Part shown: positions 1 through 8,740 of the stretch, one piece after another
How positions within the stretch are numbered: position 1 is the stretch's first letter
Layout: each line of letters begins with the position of its first letter
NCBI RefSeq assembly: GCF_001939065.1
Contig: NZ_MPSZ01000001.1
Location: 1,488,001 to 1,552,000, forward strand
DNA from: Exiguobacterium indicum HHS 31
GTDB taxonomy: Bacteria > Bacillota > Bacilli > Exiguobacteriales > Exiguobacteriaceae
Direction: 5' to 3'
Length of the DNA stretch: 64,000 nucleotides
Notes under the pieces: model-generated
What the model was told of the DNA's origin: nothing
Databases searched by the model: none
Seen by the model: only the letters and a program-made list of their open reading frames with translations
Position numbers and translations under genes: made by a program

Positions 1-8
1 CAAGTCAC

Positions 9-34
9 ATTATAGCACAATCGTTCTGACGATT
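9..34 (-). promoter_or_regulatory. Extended -10 promoter with inverted repeat, reading out of the window
   Basis: On the minus strand a perfect TATAAT (9-14) is preceded by TG with one intervening base, an extended -10 element. Immediately upstream is a 16-bp inverted repeat, AATCGT-CAGA-ACGATT (19-34). The repeat covers the spacer, so it could be an operator for a gene starting left of the window. I see no good -35 hexamer. The promoter and repeat are visible; operator function is inference. Confidence 0.4.
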
Positions 35-65
35 ACCACTGTTGAACGAATCGTTTCCAGATGTC

Positions 66-1049
66 TCAATCGAAGTAAATCTGCTCGAATGCGATGACTT
101 CTGGATAAAGGATATGTGCCGCTCGATATAATCGCTTCGCCAGCGGACTGAGGCTACGTTCCGGTTCTTCACGTTTAAATGTCAGACCTGCGAGTTCTTC
201 GCATGCTGCGAGCCACTTCTCCATGTCTGATTCGATTCGTTCTCGTTCTTCAAGATGAATCAGTTGATCCGATCGCAAGACGAGCAACGCTCGGAACGGA
301 TCCATTCGCTCTAACGTATGCATCGATGCCAGTAACGCTTGTTGCTCCTGTTGATGTACCAGCAGGATTTCTTCTAACTCTTCGCGTGACGAAATCGTCC
401 AGTCTACATCTACGTGTGGCACATGAATGCTTACCGGATATGGCACGTGATCAAGCACGCTTCCTAATAACTGATCAATGACGAGTAGACTTTGATGTGC
501 GGTCTCTTGCGCCTGAAGGTATTTTTGTGTGATGTATGCAATGAGCTCAGAGGTCCGTTCGAATTCCATACCAGTCAAATGGCGCATTTGTTCGACCCAA
601 CTGCCGTGTCGCAACACATGCATCAATTCCGTTGCTGCTGTTACCTCACGCTGCGCAACAGGGTTGTTTTGAACTGCCGGCTTTTGTTCGCGAACACGCA
701 TCTGTTGTTTGATTTCATCTAATCGAAGCGCGAGCCCATACGGCAGATACGGTGACGCCGAGCGCAAAGCGAGTTTCATCGGATAACGCTCTCCGAGTTC
801 ATAAAGAAAGAGTGCGAGCACTTGCTCGACACCCTCGACTTCAAGAAATCGTTCTGCCACTGTTTCAAATCGCTCACGGTCATGCATTAAGAGTGGTTGA
901 ATGACATAGAGCCGGTGTAAGACATCTTCTCCTGTCAATTGGTCAGTCTCTAATTCCATAATCAATTGTTCTTGTTTAGAAGCGGGCAAACGAAGAATCC
1001 GCGCTCGTTCTACTTCTAGTTCATGTTCCATCCAGCGCGATATCCCCAT
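66..1049 (-). CDS. Conserved hypothetical protein, about 327 aa
   Basis: I do not recognise this protein. It is a soluble, charged, Glu/Arg/Leu-rich sequence with no signal peptide or membrane segment and no catalytic motif that I can name. It looks largely alpha-helical. A variable Gln-rich stretch near residues 120-140 may separate two helical halves. The frame opens upstream at 1073, but AAGGAG lies nine bases before the ATG at 1049, so that start (MGISRW) is preferred. It follows the lipoprotein gene by 28 bp and is probably co-transcribed with it. Downstream is the promoter at 9-34, so it ends its own unit. Confidence 0.7.
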   Translation of the reverse strand: MGISRWMEHELEVERARILRLPASKQEQLIMELETDQLTGEDVLHRLYVIQPLLMHDRERFETVAERFLEVEGVEQVLALFLYELGERYPMKLALRSASPYLPYGLALRLDEIKQQMRVREQKPAVQNNPVAQREVTAATELMHVLRHGSWVEQMRHLTGMEFERTSELIAYITQKYLQAQETAHQSLLVIDQLLGSVLDHVPYPVSIHVPHVDVDWTISSREELEEILLVHQQEQQALLASMHTLERMDPFRALLVLRSDQLIHLEERERIESDMEKWLAACEELAGLTFKREEPERSLSPLAKRLYRAAHILYPEVIAFEQIYFD

Positions 1050-1077
1050 ATTCCGGCACTCCTTCATATTCAACTTC

Positions 1078-1602
1078 TTATTTCGTAAATGGATCGAGTA
1101 AAGACGTCCAGTTCGTGATCGCTTCTTGAAGTTGTCCCGCCTGCTCGATTCCTAATCGATTCAACGTATCTAATGAGATGTCAGCTTCAAGTAATCGAGC
1201 GATATCTTCCGATTGATTCACGTACTGCTCGAGTTTTGCACTTAAATTCTGCAATTCTTGCGGCGGATTTTCAAGTCCCGCTAATCGTTGATCGATTTGA
1301 TCCAATTCTTGATTGAACTGATCAATCGTTCCGTTTTCCTTCAACTTTTCGATTTGTTGATCGAGTGCCTGTTCAGGGTTCGCAGATTCACGCGCTGTCG
1401 TAGCCGCCTCATTCAAGGAAGCCGACAACTCTGACGTGACTTGGGCCGTATCTTTCGCAATGCCTTGAAGTTCTCCAGCGTAATCGACACTATTTTTTAC
1501 ATCGTTGACTTGTTGTTTTGCATCGTCGACTGTATTTGAAATCTCACTACATCCAGCAAGAAACGTACTTAGCATAAGGACTGCTCCAACTTTCTTCCAC
1601 AT
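1078..1602 (-). CDS. Small lipoprotein with coiled-coil body
   Basis: A lipoprotein signal is plain: MWKK, a hydrophobic stretch, and the lipobox LAGC ending at Cys18 counted from the chosen start. The mature part is rich in Asp, Gln, Glu and Ala with heptad-like spacing (residues about 20-110), suggesting a coiled coil outside the membrane. It resembles small Bacillus lipoproteins of unknown role (DUF6376-like), but I am not certain of the family. The frame extends to 1626. However, AAAGGG sits nine bases before the ATG at 1602, and a TATAAT at 1636-1641 would put transcription start near 1629, favouring the shorter form. It is followed by the hypothetical gene ending at 66. Confidence 0.75.
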   Translation of the reverse strand: MWKKVGAVLMLSTFLAGCSEISNTVDDAKQQVNDVKNSVDYAGELQGIAKDTAQVTSELSASLNEAATTARESANPEQALDQQIEKLKENGTIDQFNQELDQIDQRLAGLENPPQELQNLSAKLEQYVNQSEDIARLLEADISLDTLNRLGIEQAGQLQEAITNWTSLLDPFTK

Positions 1603-1658
1603 CGCATTCATCCCTTTCGAGTTCATGATACCTTAATTATAATCGAAAATCGGAATAA

Positions 1659-1690
1659 AAAAAGAGACCACCCTCGTAAGGGCAGTCTCT
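1659..1690 (-). terminator. Intrinsic terminator after tRNA-Arg
   Basis: A hairpin with arms AGAGAC and GTCTCT plus an inner CCCT/AGGG pairing is followed on the minus strand by a run of seven T. It lies just after the tRNA-Arg 3' end and before the lipoprotein gene. Confidence 0.85.
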
Positions 1691-1703
1691 ATTTTAATTA
1701 TAG

Positions 1704-1777
<74 letters not shown>

Positions 1778-1793
1778 GTGTCAACACGAATAA

Positions 1794-1822
1794 ACTATAC
1801 TAGAACAATTCTTTCGTGTCAA
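1794..1822 (-). promoter_or_regulatory. Sigma-A promoter of tRNA-Arg
   Basis: On the minus strand a perfect TTGACA (1817-1822), a 17-bp spacer and TATAGT (1794-1799) end about 17 bp before the mature tRNA 5' end. Confidence 0.85.
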
Positions 1823-1850
1823 TCACATTACAAACATTGCATTTATTTTA

Positions 1851-2360
1851 TTACAAAAATGTTCCGTCCAGATGCAGGGCATTTACCGGATCACCGTTCA
1901 CATCAAGAAAATCGACAGAATAACGGTTTTGATCCACTTCAAGAATCGCATACGTCTTGTCTGGTCGATGACGTGGCATCCGGATTGAACCGGGATTGAT
2001 GAATAACACACCGTCCCGATATTCAGCCTTCGCCACATGGGAATGACCATATAAGACAATGTCCGCCTGCTTTTCCTTCGCATGATGCTGTAAGACATCT
2101 AGACTGTATTTGACGTCCTGCCGATGTCCGTGGACACAAAGGATGGTATGACCATCCATTTCCGATATGACTTCTTCCGGAAAATCGTGTCCGTAATCGC
2201 AATTCCCTCGCACAACACGATATGGATATAATGATTCGATGTCGCGCGTCAATTGGGAGTCCCCACAATGAAATGCCGCATCTACGTCTTGGTGACGTTC
2301 GAATATCGTAAGCAGTTCTTGTTCTAGTCCATGGCTATCACTAACGATCAACGCTCTCAT
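1851..2360 (-). CDS. ysnB: YfcE/MJ0936-family metallophosphoesterase (YsnB)
   Basis: A small calcineurin-like phosphodiesterase. All metal-binding blocks are visible: DSHG near residue 8, HCGD, GNCD, VHGH, and GHSH with a following NPGS. The length of 169 aa is normal for the family. The substrate in Bacillus is not settled. The frame opens with a GTG at 2369, but that overlaps the Shine-Dalgarno sequence. AGGAG precedes the ATG at 2360 by ten bases and the ATG at 2366 by four, and family N-termini (M-x-x-L-I-x-SDSHG) favour 2360. It is the last gene of the operon racE-rph-rdgB-ysnB, with its start overlapping the rdgB stop region. Confidence 0.9.
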   Translation of the reverse strand: MRALIVSDSHGLEQELLTIFERHQDVDAAFHCGDSQLTRDIESLYPYRVVRGNCDYGHDFPEEVISEMDGHTILCVHGHRQDVKYSLDVLQHHAKEKQADIVLYGHSHVAKAEYRDGVLFINPGSIRMPRHRPDKTYAILEVDQNRYSVDFLDVNGDPVNALHLDGTFL

Positions 2361-2365
2361 CTTCA

Positions 2366-2959
2366 TCACACTCCTAAGAAAGTAGTTAAGTCCTGTTCGA
2401 GCTTGCGCAATGCATTGCCACGATGACTAATCATCGCTTTTTCTTCTTTCGTCAATTCAGCAGCCGTCTGTCCGCTTTCTGTGACGAACAATGGATCATA
2501 ACCGAAACCGTTCGAACCCGACGCCTCAAAACCGATTCGCCCTTCCATCGTTCCACGAACCGTCAATGTCTCACCCGTTGGTTTCGCTAGCGCGAGTACA
2601 CAAACGAAGCGCGCCGTCCGCTCTTCCTCCGGAACACCTTCTAACTTTTCAAGTAGTAGAGAATTGTTCGCCGCATCGGACTTTTCAAGACCCGCAAAGC
2701 GTGCCGAGTAGACACCGGGAGCGCCATCTAAAGCATCGACTTCAAGACCTGAATCATCAGCAAGTACCGCGTGGCCAAAGTAGGCTGCTGCCTCTGTTGC
2801 TTTTAAAAGTGCATTCTCCTCGAATGTCTCACCTGTTTCATCCGTTTCCGGAGCATCGGCGTGATCGAGTAACGACTCGACCGTATAACCGAGACGACCC
2901 AGCATGCTTTCAAGTTCCTTCACTTTACCTGCATTGTGTGTTGCGACGATGACCTTCAT
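2366..2959 (-). CDS. rdgB: XTP/dITP pyrophosphatase (RdgB/HAM1 family)
   Basis: Hydrolyses non-canonical purine triphosphates (dITP, XTP) to monophosphates, keeping them out of DNA. At 197 aa it is the usual length. The N-terminal THNAGKVKE motif, the central ADDSGLEV signature, and [10 protein letters not shown] near the C-terminus are the family hallmarks. The start overlaps the rph stop by 4 bp, indicating translational coupling. This is the Bacillus ysnA position, directly after rph. Confidence 0.95.
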   Translation of the reverse strand: MKVIVATHNAGKVKELESMLGRLGYTVESLLDHADAPETDETGETFEENALLKATEAAAYFGHAVLADDSGLEVDALDGAPGVYSARFAGLEKSDAANNSLLLEKLEGVPEEERTARFVCVLALAKPTGETLTVRGTMEGRIGFEASGSNGFGYDPLFVTESGQTAAELTKEEKAMISHRGNALRKLEQDLTTFLGV

Positions 2960-3711
2960 CTATGTTCCCCCACTTCTTCTCCTACATACCACCAAGAGAC
3001 ACCGAGTGCCTCACGGCCAGCCTCAATCAGTTCCTTAATTCCTTTTTCCCCAAGTTCGAGCATTTCGAGCATCTCTTGACGGGAAAATGTCGACTCTTCT
3101 CCTGTTGCTTGCATCTCGACGATTTTACCCGATGAGGTCATGACGAGATTGAAGTCGACTTCCGCCGCAGCGTCCTCTTCATAGCATAGATCGAGCAAGA
3201 CATTCGACTCGACGATTCCAACCGAGATGGCTGCGATGCCCTCTTTGATCGGTGTATCTGTCAGTTTTCCCGCTTGAATCAATTGATCGACTGCTCGGAC
3301 GAGTGCCAAAAAACCACCAGTGATCGATGCCGTTCGTGTACCGCCATCTGCCTGAATAACGTCACAATCGATCCAGATCGTTCGTTCCCCGAGCTTCTCT
3401 AAATCAACGACGGCCCGAAGCGAGCGGCTGATCAGACGTTGGATTTCCATCGTCCGTCCCGTCTGTTTGCCGCGGACGGCTTCTCGTGCGGTCCGCTGAG
3501 CCGTCGCACGCGGCAACATCGAATATTCCGCATTGATCCAGCCCTGGCGTTTACCGCGAAGGAACGGTGGCACCTTCTCCTCGACGGTCGCCGTACAGAG
3601 GACTTTCGTATCTCCCAGTTCAATCAAGACAGAACCTTCTGCGTGTTTATTGACATCAATCGATAATTGAATAGGACGGAGATCATCCGCCGTTCGTTGG
3701 TCTATCCGCAT
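2956..3711 (-). CDS. rph: Ribonuclease PH
   Basis: A phosphate-dependent 3'-5' exoribonuclease that trims tRNA 3' ends. The 251 aa cover the RNase PH fold from the N-terminal R-x-DQR region through the [15 protein letters not shown] block and the [15 protein letters not shown] motif, which holds the phosphate- and metal-site residues. It starts directly after the racE stop (no gap) and overlaps rdgB by 4 bp, so the three genes are probably translated as a unit. Confidence 0.96.
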   Translation of the reverse strand: MRIDQRTADDLRPIQLSIDVNKHAEGSVLIELGDTKVLCTATVEEKVPPFLRGKRQGWINAEYSMLPRATAQRTAREAVRGKQTGRTMEIQRLISRSLRAVVDLEKLGERTIWIDCDVIQADGGTRTASITGGFLALVRAVDQLIQAGKLTDTPIKEGIAAISVGIVESNVLLDLCYEEDAAAEVDFNLVMTSSGKIVEMQATGEESTFSRQEMLEMLELGEKGIKELIEAGREALGVSWWYVGEEVGEHR

Positions 3712-4518
3712 TTAATCTTCCTCCGTTCCAAGCACGATGCGCTCCGCATGGATGGTCTGATCGAGCCAGTCCGTCGCAATCTGATCAAATGAGCGGATAT
3801 CGCCTGTCGCGTAATAACGATGTTCCGGAATTTGTGTCACATCTGCTGAAATCGTATTGTAATCAAGTAGTGCTGCTACCTCGAGCGCTGTCTCGTCTCC
3901 TGAAGAGATTAGCTGGACGCCTGGTCCGATGACCCGTCCAATCACATCTGCTAGAAGCGGATAATGGGTGCACCCGAGGATCAATGTATCCATATCGTAA
4001 TTCATCAATGGTCGTAATGTATTGGCAACGACACGTTCGACGTACGCACCATCTGTCTGCATCGACTCGACGAGCGGAACGAATGGCGGGCACGCTAACG
4101 ATTCGACGACGACTTGCCCTTCGACGTGGCGTAACGCCTTCTCGTAGGAATTACTTGTAATCGTCATCTTCGTTCCAATGACACCGATTCGTTTCGTACG
4201 CGTCACCTTAACTGCCGCGCGGGCTCCCGGATCAATGACACCGATGACAGGTATATTTAAACGTTCTCGCGCTTCTTTTAAGACGACAGCCGTGGCTGTG
4301 TTACAGGCGATCACGATCAATTTCACGTCTTGTTGCACGAGATAATCAATCATCTCCCACGTAAACTCACGAATCTCTTCTTCTGGACGAGGACCATACG
4401 GACACCGCAATGTATCCCCGACATAGATGATTCGCTCATGGGGCAACTGTCGCATCAATTCACGTGCGACCGTCAACCCACCGACTCCGGAATCCAGTAC
4501 TCCAATCGCTCGATTCAC
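3712..4518 (-). CDS. racE: Glutamate racemase
   Basis: Interconverts L- and D-glutamate for peptidoglycan synthesis. Both catalytic cysteines are present: Cys72 in ACNTATA and Cys183 in GCTHYPL, with Asp9-Ser10 in the N-terminal LDSGVGG. The start is GTG, preceded by AGGTGGAG. At 268 aa it is the normal length. It is the first gene of racE-rph-rdgB-ysnB. The gerM-type gene found between racE and rph in spore formers is absent here. Confidence 0.96.
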   Translation of the reverse strand: MNRAIGVLDSGVGGLTVARELMRQLPHERIIYVGDTLRCPYGPRPEEEIREFTWEMIDYLVQQDVKLIVIACNTATAVVLKEARERLNIPVIGVIDPGARAAVKVTRTKRIGVIGTKMTITSNSYEKALRHVEGQVVVESLACPPFVPLVESMQTDGAYVERVVANTLRPLMNYDMDTLILGCTHYPLLADVIGRVIGPGVQLISSGDETALEVAALLDYNTISADVTQIPEHRYYATGDIRSFDQIATDWLDQTIHAERIVLGTEED

Positions 4519-4552
4519 TCTTCTCCACCTCTTTCTCTCTTTCCTATGGTAA

Positions 4553-4584
4553 CAAAAAAGGACGACGGTGCAAGACCGGCGTCC
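4553..4584 (-). terminator. Intrinsic terminator of ptsH
   Basis: On the minus strand a GGACG/CGTCC and CCGG-rich hairpin is followed by six T. It lies between the ptsH stop and the racE start. Confidence 0.75.
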
Positions 4585-4604
4585 GAGAATGTACGATTAC
4601 AGGA

Positions 4605-4868
4605 TTACTGAGCAAGACCTTCGCTAGTCAGCATATCTGAAAGAGTCGTGATTGCTTCAGAAGCATCGTCACCGTTTGCAACGATTTTGATATCTGAATC
4701 TTTCGCGATTCCGAGTGAAAGAACACCCATGATTGACTTCAAGTTGACAGTCTTCCCGTTGTATTCCAAGTTGATGTCTGATTGGAATTTAGAAGCTGTG
4801 TTGACGAGCTGAGTAGCCGGACGAGCGTGAATGCCTGAATCCGCGATGACTTTGAATGTTTTTTCCAT
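4605..4868 (-). CDS. ptsH: Phosphocarrier protein HPr
   Basis: The small phosphotransferase-system carrier. The phosphorylatable histidine (His14 here, His15 in the usual numbering) lies in SGIHARPAT. The HPr-kinase target serine (Ser45, usual Ser46) lies in VNLKSIMGV, so it should also serve as CcpA co-regulator, as in other Firmicutes. The product is 87 aa. The frame is open back to 4937, but the family start MEKTFKV matches the ATG at 4868, with AAGGGAG upstream. Unlike most Bacillales there is no ptsI next to it; it stands alone between terminators and the ysmA-like gene. Confidence 0.95.
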   Translation of the reverse strand: MEKTFKVIADSGIHARPATQLVNTASKFQSDINLEYNGKTVNLKSIMGVLSLGIAKDSDIKIVANGDDASEAITTLSDMLTSEGLAQ

Positions 4869-4933
4869 GATTAAGAAATCTCCCTTCACTAATAACGTAC
4901 TAGTGAGTCGTTTTCGAATATGTGAACTCATTA

Positions 4934-5389
4934 TCAAATGATAACGGATTCGAATCGATTCTGCAAGGAATTTTTATACGCTTCACTCCATGGGAATGCT
5001 TTCCCCGAACGATCGATTTGTACCATAGATGTCCGTCCCGTGAACATCAATTCACCTTGCTCATCAAATGCCGCATAGTGGACGTCACACGATGCACTAC
5101 CGACATGTACCGGATACGCATAGACAGCGAGACGCGCCCGTGGATAGACTTGGCGAATATAGTTACACTGAGCATCGGCGACGACGATAATGCCGTCTTC
5201 TGCAAGCGAATATCCTGTTTCCTCTAACATCAATGTCCGAACGTCCTCAAAATAGACGAACGGTACCCGGTTATTCATATGACCATAGGCATCCGTCTCC
5301 GCAAAACGAACGGCGACATCGAGTCGTGTGCCATGTTTCATCTGTTCAAGCCATGATTCAAGTTCTGGAATATAAGCTGGTACGCGCAC
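4934..5389 (-). CDS. ysmA: Hotdog-fold acyl-CoA thioesterase (YsmA-like)
   Basis: A 4HBT-type thioesterase of about 151 aa. The [10 protein letters not shown] block carries the catalytic Asp and the helix start typical of the family. The substrate is not known. The frame runs back to 5449, but that part spans the sdh terminator. AGGAGG is followed after eight bases by GTG at 5389 (VRVPAYIP), which I take as the true start. It follows sdhB, as ysmA does in B. subtilis, but behind a clear terminator, so it depends on read-through or on an unseen promoter. Confidence 0.85.
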   Translation of the reverse strand: MRVPAYIPELESWLEQMKHGTRLDVAVRFAETDAYGHMNNRVPFVYFEDVRTLMLEETGYSLAEDGIIVVADAQCNYIRQVYPRARLAVYAYPVHVGSASCDVHYAAFDEQGELMFTGRTSMVQIDRSGKAFPWSEAYKNSLQNRFESVII

Positions 5390-5411
5390 AATGAGTTCCT
5401 CCTGTCTGAAT

Positions 5412-5439
5412 GAAAAAAGAAGGAGCAAGCTCCTTCTTT
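5412..5439 (-). terminator. Intrinsic terminator of sdhCAB
   Basis: A perfect hairpin, AAAGAAGGAG-CTTG-CTCCTTCTTT, is followed by T residues on the minus strand, starting a few bases after the sdhB stop. Confidence 0.85.
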
Positions 5440-5445
5440 GATAAA

Positions 5446-6252
5446 TCATGAACTAACTGCTTCACCTGTCCGTCCTTCGTCACTACCGAAGAACTTCTTG
5501 AATGAATGAAGTGTCGTCTGACGATTCATCGCTGCGATTGAAGTCGTCAGTGGAATCCCTTTCGGACAAACCTCGACACAGTTTTGAGCATTACCGCACT
5601 GCATGATTCCGCCATCTTCCATCAACGCTTCAAGGCGTTCTTCCTTGTGGAAGGCACCTGTTGGATGCGAGTTGAATAGACGAACTTGTGAGATCGATGC
5701 TGGTCCGATGAATGTCGAACGATCGTTGACGTTCGGACATGCCTCGAGACACACACCACATGTCATACATTTCGATAACTCATATGCCCATTGACGTTTG
5801 TTCTCTGGCATACGCGGTCCTGGTCCTAAATCGTACGTTCCATCGATTGGGACCCATGCTTTAACCTTTTTCAACGCATCGAACATGCGTTGACGGTCGA
5901 CTTGAAGGTCACGAACGATCGGGAACGTCTGCATCGGTTGAAGACGGATCGGTTGTTCGAGTTTATCAACGAGTGCCGTACAAGACTGACGTGGTGTACC
6001 GTTGATGACCATCGAACAAGCGCCACAGACTTCTTCTAGACAACCCATGTCCCAGTTGATCGGTGTCGTTTTTTCACCGGCTGCATTCACAGGATTCCGG
6101 CGAATCTCCATTAAAGCAGAGATGACGTTCATGTTCGGACGGTACGGAATTTCAAACGCTTCATCATACGGTTTACCATCAGGTCCATCTTGACGTTGAA
6201 CGATGAATTGAACCGATTTTTGCGTAGTAGATGATTCGAGTGGTGTCGCCAT
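5446..6252 (-). CDS. sdhB: Succinate dehydrogenase iron-sulfur subunit
   Basis: Carries electrons from the flavin of SdhA to the membrane anchor. An N-terminal ferredoxin domain with the 2Fe-2S cysteines (CLEEVCGAC then a distal Cys near residue 90) is followed by a two-cluster domain with CMTCGVCLEACP and CGNAQNCVEVCPKG for the 4Fe-4S and 3Fe-4S centres. The 268 aa are slightly longer than Bacillus SdhB, with a short polar N-terminal extension. Its ATG overlaps the sdhA stop (TAATG), so the two are coupled. It is the last gene of sdhCAB. Confidence 0.96.
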   Translation of the reverse strand: MATPLESSTTQKSVQFIVQRQDGPDGKPYDEAFEIPYRPNMNVISALMEIRRNPVNAAGEKTTPINWDMGCLEEVCGACSMVINGTPRQSCTALVDKLEQPIRLQPMQTFPIVRDLQVDRQRMFDALKKVKAWVPIDGTYDLGPGPRMPENKRQWAYELSKCMTCGVCLEACPNVNDRSTFIGPASISQVRLFNSHPTGAFHKEERLEALMEDGGIMQCGNAQNCVEVCPKGIPLTTSIAAMNRQTTLHSFKKFFGSDEGRTGEAVSS

Positions 6253-8015
6253 TATGCTTTCACCTCTTTCTTCGACTTCTTGCTGTAATCGCGTTTCCGT
6301 GGTGGAATCAACGACGTGTCGACGTCTTCATAGAAGATTTCTGGATGACCGTTCGTGTAACGTGCCATCGTCGTCTTCAAGAACTGTTCATCATTACGTT
6401 CCGGGAAGTCCGGTTTATAGTGCGCTCCGCGACTTTCGTCACGTTTTAAGGCACCAAGCGTGATTGCTTCAGCTAGGTCGAGCATGTGATCGAGCTGACG
6501 GATGAACGATGCCCCTTGGTTACTCCAACGTGCTGTATCCGTTGCCGAGATGCGCGTGAAGCGATCGCGGAGTTCCTTGATTTTTGTCAGTGTCTCTTCG
6601 AGCTTATCGTTGTACCGGACGACCGTGACGTTATCCGTCATGATTTCTCCAAGCTCACGGTGGATTTGATACGCGTTTTCCGTACCTTCCATTGATAGGA
6701 TATCGTTGAAGCGGTTGATTTCTTCGATCTTATGCGCTTCGACGACGTCCTCACTCATCTCATGAACCGATGTCTCGAGTTCATTCATATAAGCGATGGC
6801 TGATGGTCCAGCGACCATTCCGCCGTATACCGCAGAGAGAAGTGAGTTCGCTCCGAGACGGTTACCACCATGCATCGAATAATCACATTCACCAGCTGCG
6901 AACAATCCAGGGATGTTCGTCATTTGATCGTAGTCGACCCATAGTCCACCCATTGAGTAGTGAACAGCAGGGAATATCTTCATTGGTACTTTTCGTGGAT
7001 CGTCACCGACGAACTTCTCGTAGATTTCAAGGATCCCACCGAGTTTGACGTCAAGTTCTTTTGCGTCTTTATGCGATAGATCCAGATAGACCATGTTCTC
7101 CCCGTTGACGCCGAGTTTTTGATTGACACAGACGTCGAAAATCTCACGTGTCGCGATATCCCGTGGAACAAGGTTTCCGTATGCCGGATATTTCTCTTCG
7201 AGGAAATACCAAGGCTTACCGTCTTTATACGTCCAGACGCGACCACCCTCACCTCGTGCTGATTCACTCATGAGACGTAACTTATCGTCTCCAGGAATCG
7301 CTGTCGGGTGAATTTGGATGAATTCACCGTTCGCATAGATCGCACCTTGACGATAGACAGCAGCTGCAGCTTGTCCTGTGTTGATGACCGAGTTCGTCGA
7401 TTTTCCGAAGATGACCCCAGGACCACCCGTCGCGAGGATGACAGAATCCGCGGCAAATGCCTCGATTTCCATCGTCCGGAGGTTTTGACAAACTGCTCCA
7501 CGACAGATGCCATTGTCATCGATGATGGCACGAAGGAATTCCCATCCTTCATATTTTTCTACCAAACCTTGCGCTTCGAACTTACGAACCTGTTCATCTA
7601 ATGCGTACAACAGTTGTTGTCCTGTCGTCGCTCCAGCGTATGCCGTCCGGTGATGCAACGTTCCGCCGAAACGTCGGAAGTCGAGTAAGCCTTCCGGTGT
7701 CCGGTTGAACATGACGCCCATCCGGTCGAACATATGAATGATTTTCGGCGCTGCTTCCGCCATTTTTTGAACAGGTGGTTGATTTGCGAGGAAGTCCCCA
7801 CCGTATACCGTGTCATCGAAATGCTGGTATGGTGAATCGCCTTCCCCTTTTGTATTGACCGCTCCGTTGATGCCACCTTGTGCACAAACAGAGTGTGAGC
7901 GTTTGACGGGTACGAGTGAGAATAACTTAACTGGTACGCCTTGCTCCGCTGCTTTTATCGTAGCCATCAGACCGGCAAGCCCTCCGCCGATGATGACAAG
8001 ATTCTTGTTCGCCAT
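6252..8015 (-). CDS. sdhA: Succinate dehydrogenase flavoprotein subunit
   Basis: Oxidises succinate to fumarate with covalently bound FAD. The dinucleotide motif GGGLAGL lies at the N-terminus, and the covalent-FAD histidine lies in RSHSVCAQGG. The catalytic HPT and R-rich SESARGEGG regions and the C-terminal capping domain are also present. The product is 587 aa. The frame opens at 8051, but MANKNLVIIGGG at 8015 has the family N-terminus and AAGGAAAGGGG upstream. It starts 19 bp after sdhC. Confidence 0.96.
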   Translation of the reverse strand: MANKNLVIIGGGLAGLMATIKAAEQGVPVKLFSLVPVKRSHSVCAQGGINGAVNTKGEGDSPYQHFDDTVYGGDFLANQPPVQKMAEAAPKIIHMFDRMGVMFNRTPEGLLDFRRFGGTLHHRTAYAGATTGQQLLYALDEQVRKFEAQGLVEKYEGWEFLRAIIDDNGICRGAVCQNLRTMEIEAFAADSVILATGGPGVIFGKSTNSVINTGQAAAAVYRQGAIYANGEFIQIHPTAIPGDDKLRLMSESARGEGGRVWTYKDGKPWYFLEEKYPAYGNLVPRDIATREIFDVCVNQKLGVNGENMVYLDLSHKDAKELDVKLGGILEIYEKFVGDDPRKVPMKIFPAVHYSMGGLWVDYDQMTNIPGLFAAGECDYSMHGGNRLGANSLLSAVYGGMVAGPSAIAYMNELETSVHEMSEDVVEAHKIEEINRFNDILSMEGTENAYQIHRELGEIMTDNVTVVRYNDKLEETLTKIKELRDRFTRISATDTARWSNQGASFIRQLDHMLDLAEAITLGALKRDESRGAHYKPDFPERNDEQFLKTTMARYTNGHPEIFYEDVDTSLIPPRKRDYSKKSKKEVKA

Positions 8016-8034
8016 GTTGTCAGTTCCCCTTTCC

Positions 8035-8652
8035 TTACAACACGCCTGCAAACGTTAAGATCGAGCGTACGCCTACAAACGATAAACCGATGAATACGAG
8101 TGCTGCCACGTAAGACATCGCCCGTTGAGATGCTGGTGACTGCGTGATTCCCCATGTGATGCAGAACGTCCAAAGTCCGTTCGCAAGGTGGAATGTCGTC
8201 GCCAAGATCCCGACGATATAGAACGCGAGCATGAATCCGTTATCGACGATGTTCTGCATCATGCTTGCATCGACTGGTGTTCCCATCGCAGCGGCAATCC
8301 GTGTTTCCCAAACGTGCCACGTGATGAACACGACAAGGAATACACCGCTGAACCGTTGCAGTACATACATCCAGTTCCGGAAGTATGTATAACGCCCTGT
8401 GTTCGCAGATCCGGTGAATGCGATGTACACACCGTAGACGCCATGCAAGATGATTGGAATGAAGATGACAAAGATCTCTAAGAACAATCGATACGGAACG
8501 TTCCCCACGAATTCCGCGGCCTTATTGAAGTCTTCCTCACCACGTACGATGAAGTAGTTCGTCGTTAAGTGCGAAAGTAAAAATAACCCGATTGGAATGA
8601 CGCCGAGCAGTGAGTGTATTTTACGACTCACGAAATCACGATGATTCGCCAT
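8035..8652 (-). CDS. sdhC: Succinate dehydrogenase cytochrome b558 subunit
   Basis: The single membrane anchor of the Bacillus-type (two-haem, five-helix) succinate:menaquinone reductase. The 205 aa contain five hydrophobic helices with histidines in or near them (HSLLGV, SHLTTNY, LHGVYG, TWHVWETR, TFHLANG) suited to haem ligation. The frame extends to 8784, but AAGGGGGG sits six bases before the ATG at 8652, which matches the family length. The gene has its own promoter (8741-8769) and a candidate cre in the leader. Confidence 0.95.
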   Translation of the reverse strand: MANHRDFVSRKIHSLLGVIPIGLFLLSHLTTNYFIVRGEEDFNKAAEFVGNVPYRLFLEIFVIFIPIILHGVYGVYIAFTGSANTGRYTYFRNWMYVLQRFSGVFLVVFITWHVWETRIAAAMGTPVDASMMQNIVDNGFMLAFYIVGILATTFHLANGLWTFCITWGITQSPASQRAMSYVAALVFIGLSFVGVRSILTFAGVL

Positions 8653-8700
8653 CCAAATCCCCCCTTTTGTTTGCCAATCAACCGTTGGCGCATTTTGGTA

Positions 8701-8715
8701 GAAAAGCGCTTTCAT
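8701..8715 (-). promoter_or_regulatory. Candidate CcpA cre site in the sdhC leader
   Basis: On the minus strand ATGAAAGCGCTTTTC matches the cre consensus (TGWNANCGNTNWCA) at 12 of 14 positions, with the palindromic core AAAGCGCTTT. It lies about 20-35 bases after the predicted transcription start, a position where CcpA can act as a roadblock. No binding is shown. Confidence 0.5.
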
Positions 8716-8740
8716 AAGGAAATTCGTCTTTTCATCACTT

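Noticed and set aside
2491-2952. 153-aa frame antisense to rdgB
   Set aside because: Shadow of a clear RdgB coding sequence; no ribosome site and low-complexity composition.
4869-4937. N-terminal extension of HPr
   Set aside because: HPr proteins start at the MEKTF position; the extension lacks a ribosome site.
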